5,931 nt of DNA from an uncultured Bacteroidales bacterium (GTDB lineage: Bacteria; Bacteroidota; Bacteroidia; Bacteroidales; UBA932), in the NCBI GenBank assembly GCA_946617545.1, contig CAMOKK010000089.1:1-5931 (forward strand). The letters are read 5' to 3'. A program made the position numbers and the translations under genes. A model generated the notes under the pieces. It ran no database searches and was not told the origin of the DNA. It worked only from the letters and a program-made list of their open reading frames with translations. Below, in pieces: positions 1 through 5,879 of this stretch; position 1 is the stretch's first letter, and each line of letters begins with the position of its first letter.

Positions 1-475
1 GCCAGGCGGCATGGGAGGCCGGCACCAGCTCGGCCGTAACGTCGTGGTCGGCCAGGTAGACGCTGTAATAGTACGGCTTGGCCACCTCTGTCTTGTGGGA
101 GAACCAGCTGGCGCGTTTTTCCTCGTCATAGAAAGGGCCGGTAGTCACCGGCATCAGGCTGAAGGCACCGTAGTCGTTGATCCAGGGAGAGGGCTGATGC
201 GTCTGCTTGAAGCCGCGGATGTGCGTGGCGTCGTAACGGTAGGTCCATCCGTCTCCGTTCTTTCCGGTCTGGGGAGTCCAGAAATGGGCGCCCCAGGGAA
301 CGGCGATGGCCGGATAGGTGTTGCCGGTAGAGAGGTTGAAGGTGGACAGGGTGCCCCCCATGGGGTTCACGTATTCTGCCCAGTCTCCCAGGGCACGGGA
401 CGTATTCACAACCGGCTGGGAGCAGGCCTGCGCCAGTAGGGCCAGGACTGCGGCGGCAAAGAATCTATGCTTCAT
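1..475 (-). CDS. GH92-family alpha-mannosidase, N-terminal 158 codons (3' end beyond window)
   Basis: The reading frame is open from ATG at 475 to the left edge, giving 158 codons with no stop. The start is supported by a signal peptide: basic MKHR, a hydrophobic stretch to about residue 14, then LAQAC with Cys18 as a plausible lipoprotein cysteine under the relaxed Bacteroidetes lipobox. No acidic export signal follows the Cys (S-Q-P-V-V), so periplasmic retention is more likely than surface display. Residues 35-65 (EYVNPMGGT, then GNTYPAIAVPWG) and 86-113 (IRGFKQTHQPSPW, then DYGAFSLMPVTTG) match from memory the conserved N-terminal beta-sandwich of GH92, calcium-dependent exo-alpha-mannosidases of N-glycans and mannans. 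The catalytic residues of GH92 lie in the C-terminal domain, outside the window, so activity and linkage cannot be judged. Full family members are usually above 700 residues. The start overlaps the end of the Wzz gene by 11 nt, so it is probably the third cistron of the export operon. The family call is fairly firm; the substrate is unknown. Confidence 0.85.
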   Translation of the reverse strand, partial: MKHRFFAAAVLALLAQACSQPVVNTSRALGDWAEYVNPMGGTLSTFNLSTGNTYPAIAVPWGAHFWTPQTGKNGDGWTYRYDATHIRGFKQTHQPSPWINDYGAFSLMPVTTGPFYDEEKRASWFSHKTEVAKPYYYSVYLADHDVTAELVPASHAAW

Positions 476-1601
476 TTTCCGGAGAATCGGCATTAAACAT
501 TTCTTTCAGTTTGGGCAAATAGCCCTTGAGAAGCACAATGCCACAACCCAGAACGAATCCAAGGAAAGTCCAGACAATCAAAGTCTTTGCCCGGCTGTTG
601 GACGGTTTGGTGGGAACGGCGACCGGCTGGACGATGGTAAAAGCCGGCGTATCCCGCTTCACCTGCATCTTGGACTGTTCCAATTGCTTGGCCATTTCAA
701 GATAAATGGAATTGGCTACGGTATATTTGGAGCGGACCCGCTCCATCTCTACCCGGGAACGGGTGGTGGTCATGCTCTGGGAACGGTCCGTTACCGATGC
801 AAGCAAGTTCTGATAATGGTCTGCTTCTGCCTTCACCTCCTTATAACGGGCCTGGACATACTCCAGTTCAGCCTCCGCCTTTTCTGTCCGGAAACGGGTG
901 ATTTCGGCCTGCAGCAGCTGCTGGGCCTTGAGCGCAAGTTCCGCCGTCTGGATGGGCTCGGAGCCCGTTACCGAAAGTGTCAGAAGTCCTTCCTTCTTGT
1001 CAACGGCAAGACTGACGGCATTGCCGATAGCCGTCATAAACTTCTCCTCGTCCTTGTTGACAAGAAGCGGCTTGGGACCGTCCGTAACGCCTTCGGCAGG
1101 AAGACTCAACTCTTCCTTTTCGCCCCGGAGGGCTCCCAGGATGACACCCGGCAGGCCGATGGTGTACTTCTTGACCGCAGCCATTACGCCGGGTTTGTCA
1201 TAGTTCAAGGCGTAGTCCAGCATGCTGACGGCGGTGTCGGCTTTTTCATAATGCAGGGGCGTATGAAGAAGCTCCAGCCGGAAAGGCGTACTGCTGACAA
1301 TCTGCGGATAGGTTACGGGGGAAAGGTCGGCCGAAGGCGAAGTTCCCAAGTCGAAACCGGCCAAAGATGCCAGACTGCTGAGCGAAGAAGTTTTTCCGGA
1401 TGACAACTGCGGCACCATGACCGTATTCACCGTATAGGTCCGCTTCATGGTGAGGGCCGCGACGAGGCCCAGGACTATGAAAACGGCCGTACAAATGATA
1501 ATGGTCTTCCGGTCTTCCCAAAGGCTCCGGACCAGAGCCATGATGTCTATCCCTTCCTCTTCTTCGGGTACAGGATGATATGTCGTGCTGTTCTGTTCCA
1601 T
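465..1601 (-). CDS. Wzz-family chain-length determinant (polysaccharide co-polymerase), inner membrane
   Basis: This 378-aa protein has the Wzz/PCP architecture. A cytosolic N-terminus has the GIDIMALVRSLWEDRKT region (17-33) that opens the Wzz domain. TM1 spans about 33-51. A periplasmic region begins with a beta-rich segment (YTVNTVMVPQ, 56-65) and a Ser/Leu-rich patch, and contains a long charged coiled coil (about 216-312). A Pro-containing segment (VPTKPSNSR, 329-337) leads into TM2 (about 339-358) and a short cytosolic tail. Proteins of this family oligomerise in the inner membrane and set the modal length of O-antigen, capsule or exopolysaccharide. No tyrosine-kinase domain or Tyr-rich tail follows TM2, so it is not a Wzc-type fusion; any kinase must be encoded elsewhere. 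The start lies 3 nt after the stop of the SLBB export gene, its functional partner. The end overlaps the GH92 start by 11 nt. No Shine-Dalgarno precedes the ATG. Function is confident at family level; the polymer is unknown. Confidence 0.92.
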   Translation of the reverse strand: MEQNSTTYHPVPEEEEGIDIMALVRSLWEDRKTIIICTAVFIVLGLVAALTMKRTYTVNTVMVPQLSSGKTSSLSSLASLAGFDLGTSPSADLSPVTYPQIVSSTPFRLELLHTPLHYEKADTAVSMLDYALNYDKPGVMAAVKKYTIGLPGVILGALRGEKEELSLPAEGVTDGPKPLLVNKDEEKFMTAIGNAVSLAVDKKEGLLTLSVTGSEPIQTAELALKAQQLLQAEITRFRTEKAEAELEYVQARYKEVKAEADHYQNLLASVTDRSQSMTTTRSRVEMERVRSKYTVANSIYLEMAKQLEQSKMQVKRDTPAFTIVQPVAVPTKPSNSRAKTLIVWTFLGFVLGCGIVLLKGYLPKLKEMFNADSPENEA

Positions 1602-1604
1602 TGA

Positions 1605-4283
1605 TTAATTCGATTTGGCGATGTTGCGGGCCAGAATGACGATGGAAGCCACGGAAGTCATGGCAGAGAGGCTCTTGGCAATGATGCCTTCGAAATCTGT
1701 CTTTTGCTTGGGCTCCTCCAGCTTACGAAGCTTGTCCGGATCGATGCTCACGGAAATGACGGCGCCGGGCTGGACCGTGGGGTAGGTGCGGAAGAACAGG
1801 AAACGTCCCGTTCCGTCAGCCTGGCTGTTGGGATAAGTGACGGTGACGCTGTTGCGGTCGGCCGTCTTGGCAAAACCGCCGGCGTAGTGATCGATGTACC
1901 ATTTGGCGGAATGGGCGCCCTGATACACCACCGTCCGCTGTTCGGATGCAAAATTATCCGGAGTATACTGTCCCATGCGCGTTCCTTCGAATCGAAGCGT
2001 CACGGTATTCTCCTGACGGGGAATGGAGACGACGTCACCCTCCATCAGAATGGGGTCATAGGCCATGTCGCCGGTATGCCCATTCATTTTTTTGAGATTG
2101 ATGCCGATAATGCCGCGATTGTTGAAAGAGCGGAAAATATTGGCGAAAGGCTCCGCGTCGTCCAGCAGTCCTCCAGCCAGTTTGATGACATCCGACAGCT
2201 GAGTACGGTTGTCATTCAGCACATACACGCCGGGATAACGGACACGGCCGGTCACCTCCACGCTACGGTTGAACGCAAAATTGGGCGTCATCCGCACCAC
2301 AATGTGGTCGAAAGGCTGGAGTTGGAAATCCTGTCCCACCAGATTCAGGTTCTCATCCACTTTCAGGGTAATGGTTTCGTAAGATACCTGCTCGCTCTTG
2401 GAAATATCAACGCGGAACACTTCAATCTTGTCATAGGCGGCGCCCACTTCCAACCCGCCGGCCATGGTAAGGAGGTCATGAACGGTAAGGGAAGCATCGA
2501 AGGGTGTGCCGAACGAGTTCTTCACAGCTCCGCTGACATGCACTTCACCCACATTGGTATAAGTGGTGTTGTCGTATATGTTGAGCCGGTCGCCGGGCTG
2601 CAGCATCTTGTCACCGTCTTTTTCCAGATTGATACGCAGATATTCCACCTTTTCCGGATTGGTGACATCCCTGCGGAAAATGTAGGCTACCGGGAATACG
2701 GTAGGCCGGAGGCCGCCGGCGAACTCAATGGCCTGGGATATGGTCATGCGGTCTTTGAGGCCGAAGTCACGGGAGAACGGCTTGCGGACCTGACCTTGCA
2801 CGGAGATGGTCTCCACATCCCGATAACCGGCCTGTTCCAGCACAGTAACTTTGTCGCGGGCTTTCAGGACAAAATCCGGATGACCCGACACTCCGGGATA
2901 AGGGACAGTAATGACCTCCACCGTATTGTCATCCTTCGTGCGCTCTACGAATACGAAATCCGTCTTGGCGGTATAGCGCGGTTTGGCATTGTCCAAAAGC
3001 GTGATGAGACTGCGGTTCTTGCGTATATCATAACGTCCCGCATAGTAAACATCTCCCCCCACGGCCACATACTGTTCTTCCAAATTGTCGGAGCCGCCAT
3101 GCAAACTTATCACGTCGCCGTTCTGAAGGAGCACTTTCTGGGAGCCGGAAAGAACCTCGCGGAGGTCGTAATCCGTATAGGAAAGCTTTCCGCCTTCCAT
3201 GCGCTGGAGCTGGACAAAATCATCGGCCGCGTTCAAGGAAGGACCGCCGGCATAGTCAATCACGTCCGCAATGGTTTCCCCGTCCAACACTTCGTAACGC
3301 ATCGGACGGATGACGGCACCCTGCACGGAAACCACTTTCCGGGCAATGGGGACAAAGAGAACATCTCCGTTCTGAAGGTCGTAATGGGGGCCGGAAATCT
3401 CTCCCTTCATGTATTTATAAAGATCCAGGCTGTGCGTCTTGCCGCCGCGGGAAATCTGGATTTCGCGAACGGAGCCGATAGCGGAAGGACCACCGGCGGC
3501 AGCCAGGGCATTGAAAGCCGTATTCAAAGCGCTCAGGGTGAATCCGCCCTGCGTCCTCACTTCACCGTAAATGCTCACGGAAACGGTGCGGGCCGTAGAA
3601 ATGGTAACGGCAATCTGGTCCGGGCGGAAGGAATAATGCTGCGCCAGTTTGGAACGGATGGCGTTGCGGGCCTGACCCAGCGTCATTCCCTTCAGGAAAA
3701 TCTTGGTGCTTCCCGCAGGCTGGATGGAGCCATCGGCCTCGATTCTCTGGTGAATCTCTGTCTGGGAGGAGCCGAAAATGGAGATATGGATTTCATCCCC
3801 TTCGCCCAGCACATAGGTATCCGGAGCCTGGGCTCCGTCGGTGGTACGGAAAACATCCAACGATTTGCCCGTGAAGAGGGAATGGCCATAAACGGAATTC
3901 GCATTGTCCGGTTCGGGGGCGGTGACACGCGGAGCGGACGCCTCTGCCACCCGCTCTTCCCGTGTGGTGACCGGAATCTCCGCATCAGGAGCAGTACCCG
4001 CGCTGGAAGTGGCTTCGGCAGTCGTATTCTGACTGGCAGCCTGCTGCTTTTCGGCCTGCATCTGATTCAGGATATCCATCACGCGGCCTTGATAATTGGC
4101 ATACTCGGAAGGCTGAATGGCATCCACGTCAATTCCCTCCTGCAAAAGGCGGGCGCGGACTTCCGTCTCCGAAAGGCCCCGTTTGGCCAGTTCGGCCTGT
4201 GCCAGGGATAAAAGATGGGCAGACTGCGCCAGTACCATCATCGGCACAAGCAGCATCAACGCGAAAGAAAGAAATTTCTTCAT
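1605..4283 (-). CDS. Multi-SLBB polysaccharide export protein (Wza/Poly_export type)
   Basis: This 892-aa exported protein is predicted to form the periplasmic/outer-membrane conduit for a capsule or exopolysaccharide. A Sec signal peptide (1-19, cleavage likely VLA|QS) has no lipobox, and the whole protein lacks cysteine, so unlike Wza it is not a lipoprotein. Residues 22-78 form the Bacteroidetes-type helical N-domain, followed by an Ala/Thr/Glu/Pro-rich linker (80-130). The Poly_export domain is about 154-230 (YVLGEGDEIHISIFG, then DGSIQP). SLBB-type repeats follow at about 233-312, 316-395, 404-484, 491-571, 578-666 and 673-757, with a diverged seventh at 760-847. Most carry an AGG turn (263, 345, 522, 608, 703, 801) and an NGDV-like end (305, 388, 563, 748). 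A terminal helix (863-889) could be the counterpart of Wza's membrane-spanning helix; that is inference. Wza itself is about 380 aa, so this is the expanded form. It is the first cistron, 3 nt before the Wzz gene, with a promoter-like box upstream. Confidence 0.92.
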   Translation of the reverse strand: MKKFLSFALMLLVPMMVLAQSAHLLSLAQAELAKRGLSETEVRARLLQEGIDVDAIQPSEYANYQGRVMDILNQMQAEKQQAASQNTTAEATSSAGTAPDAEIPVTTREERVAEASAPRVTAPEPDNANSVYGHSLFTGKSLDVFRTTDGAQAPDTYVLGEGDEIHISIFGSSQTEIHQRIEADGSIQPAGSTKIFLKGMTLGQARNAIRSKLAQHYSFRPDQIAVTISTARTVSVSIYGEVRTQGGFTLSALNTAFNALAAAGGPSAIGSVREIQISRGGKTHSLDLYKYMKGEISGPHYDLQNGDVLFVPIARKVVSVQGAVIRPMRYEVLDGETIADVIDYAGGPSLNAADDFVQLQRMEGGKLSYTDYDLREVLSGSQKVLLQNGDVISLHGGSDNLEEQYVAVGGDVYYAGRYDIRKNRSLITLLDNAKPRYTAKTDFVFVERTKDDNTVEVITVPYPGVSGHPDFVLKARDKVTVLEQAGYRDVETISVQGQVRKPFSRDFGLKDRMTISQAIEFAGGLRPTVFPVAYIFRRDVTNPEKVEYLRINLEKDGDKMLQPGDRLNIYDNTTYTNVGEVHVSGAVKNSFGTPFDASLTVHDLLTMAGGLEVGAAYDKIEVFRVDISKSEQVSYETITLKVDENLNLVGQDFQLQPFDHIVVRMTPNFAFNRSVEVTGRVRYPGVYVLNDNRTQLSDVIKLAGGLLDDAEPFANIFRSFNNRGIIGINLKKMNGHTGDMAYDPILMEGDVVSIPRQENTVTLRFEGTRMGQYTPDNFASEQRTVVYQGAHSAKWYIDHYAGGFAKTADRNSVTVTYPNSQADGTGRFLFFRTYPTVQPGAVISVSIDPDKLRKLEEPKQKTDFEGIIAKSLSAMTSVASIVILARNIAKSN

Positions 4284-4317
4284 ATAATTGCAATTAATAT
4301 TATTTCGTAAAATCGTA

Positions 4318-4325
4318 CAAAGATA
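4318..4325 (-). promoter_or_regulatory. Bacteroidetes -7 box for the export operon
   Basis: Read on the minus strand the sequence is TATCTTTG, an exact match to TAnnTTTG, the -7 element recognised by the Bacteroidetes primary sigma factor. It lies 35-42 nt upstream of the SLBB gene start, giving an expected transcript start near 4311 and a leader of about 27 nt that is AT-rich and lacks a Shine-Dalgarno. No clear TTTG-type -33 element is seen at the usual spacing; the best candidate is a T-run at about 4345-4349, inside the last codons of the upstream gene. The position makes the export operon separately transcribed from the PPC gene, although readthrough is possible. Confidence 0.65.
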
Positions 4326-4327
4326 CT

Positions 4328-4351
4328 GATTTTTGCGCTAATCTAAAAATC
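4328..4351. repeat. Perfect 7-bp inverted repeat over the PPC gene end
   Basis: GATTTTT (4328-4334) and AAAAATC (4345-4351) are exact inverted copies separated by 10 nt. The repeat covers the stop codon of the PPC gene and sits directly upstream of the -7 box of the export operon. The stem is nearly all A/T and has no T-tract directly after it on the minus strand, so it is a poor intrinsic terminator. It could be a weak RNA hairpin, an operator overlapping the -33 region, or chance in AT-rich DNA. Confidence 0.3.
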
Positions 4352-4795
4352 ATAGAGATTCAGGCCGGTTTCCTCATCGTGGCGGCGTTTGAGCCTGGTG
4401 AGGCCGAAGTCCGTCACCACCAGCTCGCAGGCGCCGTTGATGCGGGCGCTCAGCAGGTGCCCGCCCACGCAGGTGTAGTCCCGGCGGCTGCAGGTAAGGT
4501 GGACGTGCAGATACGGTTCCCCGTCCTTTTCCGAGATATTTCCCGTCAGGTTGGTGATTTCCATCTGTTCCCGGAAAGTCTTGTCCACATACTGTTTGGT
4601 GGCCGGGTCCAGGAAGCGGAAGGTGGCCTCCGAGACGGCGCCCAGGCCGCTCACCTCGCCGGCCTTGATTTTCTGCTTTTTGCAAAAATGAGCCAGCGCC
4701 TCCACAATTTCTTCATGGTTGTCTATACTGAGGACATAACGCTCGTTCCACTCCGTAAGCGGGGCGCTCACTCTGACTCTCTTGTAAGTATACAT
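4343..4795 (-). CDS. PPC/DUF296 (PD1-like) domain protein
   Basis: This 150-aa single-domain protein has no signal peptide or membrane segment, so it is cytosolic. It matches the PPC/DUF296 fold over its length: a GxGA motif (GLGAVSEATFRF, 50-61), a strand and turn (EITNLTGNISEKDGEPYLH, 79-97), and the metal-site histidines HVH (97, 99) and GGH (113), ending in a basic RLKRR patch (134-138). In plants this domain is joined to AT-hooks and binds DNA; bacterial stand-alone versions form trimers and their role is not settled. This copy has no AT-hook, so a DNA-binding role should not be assumed. ATG at 4795 is favoured because it lies directly before YTYKRV; a second ATG at 4800 is out of frame. 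It is divergent from the exported protein at 4868. Its stop is 59 nt before the export operon start, and a promoter intervenes, so a functional link to the export genes is not supported. Confidence 0.88.
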   Translation of the reverse strand: MYTYKRVRVSAPLTEWNERYVLSIDNHEEIVEALAHFCKKQKIKAGEVSGLGAVSEATFRFLDPATKQYVDKTFREQMEITNLTGNISEKDGEPYLHVHLTCSRRDYTCVGGHLLSARINGACELVVTDFGLTRLKRRHDEETGLNLYDF

Positions 4796-4819
4796 GGCAT
4801 GTTTTATGTGTTAATCGCG

Positions 4820-4827
4820 TAAAGTTA
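4820..4827 (-). promoter_or_regulatory. Candidate -7 box for the PPC gene
   Basis: The minus strand reads TAACTTTA, one mismatch (last G to A) from TAnnTTTG. It is embedded in TTGCTAACTTTA, closely resembling the TTGCTAACTTTG found before the tRNA gene at 5851-5862. It predicts a transcript start near 4813 and a leader of about 18 nt. No convincing -33 element is present. It is the only candidate in the 72-nt divergent region on this strand. Confidence 0.45.
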
Positions 4828-4840
4828 GCAATTTTTAGTG

Positions 4841-4848
4841 TATCTTTG
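4841..4848 (+). promoter_or_regulatory. Bacteroidetes -7 box for the exported protein gene
   Basis: TATCTTTG is an exact TAnnTTTG match, 20-27 nt upstream of ATG 4868, with expected transcription start near 4855. The same ten bases, TATCTTTGTA, occur at the export-operon promoter on the other strand, and both have TTAG exactly 12 nt upstream. The placement also decides the start codon: the upstream GTG (4838) and ATG (4850) in the same frame lie before the predicted transcript start, leaving 4868 as the translation start. Confidence 0.65.
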
Positions 4849-4867
4849 TATGAAATTTCAAGCCGAT

Positions 4868-5839
4868 ATGAAGAAACTCTCACTCCTGGCCCTCTTGCTG
4901 CTTGCATGCGTCAGCCTGCAGGCCCAGCAAGTCCGCGCCAATTACCGCACAGACGGAATGACCCACATCTCCACCCAGCCCGAGAAAATCAATCTGGGCA
5001 ACTCTCCGGCCCAGATCAGGCTGGAACTGGTGGGCTTTCCCGACGGCTCCACCCTATATCTGATGTACATGAACCTCCTTCAGGAAAAGAAGGCCTCATC
5101 GGCCGCCCCCAAAGGCGTGAAGATGGCCGTGAACCTCAGTAACGGGAAGTTCGTGCGGCTGGAGCAGATCGGCCAGTATCCGGCTTCCACCAAGAATACG
5201 ATGCTCAAGTATGCCGTAGAGCCGGCCGATATGGAAAAGATGGTGAAGGGCATCAAGTCCGTGGATATCGTGACGGGCTGGGACCCGGAAGACTACGTGC
5301 AGGGCAGCTTCGCCAACAATGAACTGGGCGCTCTCCTCAAGCGCCACTGCGAGGCCATCCTGAAGGCCGCCCCCGGCACCGTGGAGCTCAAGGCCACCCT
5401 GGCCGAGCGGCAGGACAACCTGAACAGCACCATGACCACCACCAATCCCCTGATGGCCAGAGGCAAGAACTACGACTACAACGTCCTCATCTCCCAGCTC
5501 ACCTACAAGACCTCCGAAGAAGAAGACATAGACCTTTACTTCGCCATCGGCTGTGAGGAGCGTTTCCACATTCCCTTCGACTCCTCGGTGCGTTTCACCC
5601 TCAAAGACGGCTCTTCCGTGGGCCTTCTCCAGGCCCGTGACGACGTCAACTTCGTGCTGGTATACCCTTCCTCCAAAGACCTGGACCGCATGGTGAACGT
5701 GGGAATCTCCGGTCTCTCCATAGACTACGAAGGCGGCACCTTCACGGACACTTTCCCCGAGCGGGAAGAAGGCGAATACACCTTCTCCGGGGCCCTGGCC
5801 CAGCTGCAGCAGCTTATCTTCTATATAAGTTCCCTGTAG
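4868..5839 (+). CDS. Exported protein of unknown function with two similar halves
   Basis: I do not recognise this 323-aa protein. ATG 4868 is chosen because it opens a clear Sec signal peptide (MKKLSLLALLLLACVSLQA, cleavage likely before Gln20) and because the in-frame upstream starts at 4838 and 4850 fall in the promoter. A Cys at 13 lies within the hydrophobic core and is followed by VSLQA, so signal peptidase I is more likely than lipoprotein processing. The mature part has no further membrane segment and should be periplasmic or secreted. Residues 63-136 and 223-288 look like copies of one module: LYLMYMNLL against LYFAIGCEE, VNLSNGKFVRL against FTLKDGSSVGL, and ADMEKMVKGIKSVDI against KDLDRMVNVGISGLSI. 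A charged linker with a helix and a Thr/Asn stretch (185-194) joins them. It is divergent from the PPC gene, with a -7 box just upstream. It ends 40 nt before a tRNA gene with no visible terminator. Coding status is well supported; function is open. Confidence 0.8.
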   Translation: MKKLSLLALLLLACVSLQAQQVRANYRTDGMTHISTQPEKINLGNSPAQIRLELVGFPDGSTLYLMYMNLLQEKKASSAAPKGVKMAVNLSNGKFVRLEQIGQYPASTKNTMLKYAVEPADMEKMVKGIKSVDIVTGWDPEDYVQGSFANNELGALLKRHCEAILKAAPGTVELKATLAERQDNLNSTMTTTNPLMARGKNYDYNVLISQLTYKTSEEEDIDLYFAIGCEERFHIPFDSSVRFTLKDGSSVGLLQARDDVNFVLVYPSSKDLDRMVNVGISGLSIDYEGGTFTDTFPEREEGEYTFSGALAQLQQLIFYISSL

Positions 5840-5854
5840 TATCAAAATTTTTGC

Positions 5855-5862
5855 TAACTTTG
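5855..5862 (+). promoter_or_regulatory. Bacteroidetes -7 box for the tRNA-Arg gene
   Basis: TAACTTTG matches TAnnTTTG exactly and lies 17 nt before the first base of the tRNA, only 16 nt after the stop codon of the preceding gene. Expected transcription start is about 5869, leaving a 5' leader of about 11 nt for RNase P to remove. A -33 element at the usual distance would fall in the last codons of the upstream gene, where no good TTTG is seen. Confidence 0.6.
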
Positions 5863-5879
5863 TATCCCCTTTTGCGGAT

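Noticed and set aside
1388..1402. SSGKTSS in the Wzz protein (residues 67-73), resembling a P-loop tail
   Set aside because: The preceding GxxxxG part is missing, it lies in the periplasmic region just after TM1, and no Walker B or kinase domain follows, so it is not a nucleotide-binding site.
318..1403. A 361-codon plus-strand frame across the GH92/Wzz junction
   Set aside because: It is antisense to two well-supported genes, has no family resemblance, and its product is of low-complexity, Arg/Gly/Leu-rich shadow type.
1704..4211. An 835-codon open frame on the plus strand opposite the SLBB export gene
   Set aside because: Its translation has no recognisable domain and is rich in His, Gly and Arg, as expected for the complement of a GC-rich gene. 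The minus-strand product has a signal peptide, Poly_export and SLBB motifs.
4286..4295. Palindrome AATTGCAATT in the leader of the SLBB gene
   Set aside because: It is short and in AT-rich leader DNA where such palindromes are common; there is no second copy or other support for an operator.
5096..5845. A 249-codon minus-strand frame opposite the exported protein
   Set aside because: The translation is Gly/Val/His-rich without motifs or signal peptide, while the plus-strand frame has a signal peptide, a promoter and an internal duplication.
5840..5879. Possible terminator between the exported protein gene and the tRNA
   Set aside because: AAAATTTTT is present but no GC-rich stem precedes it; the gap instead holds the tRNA promoter.
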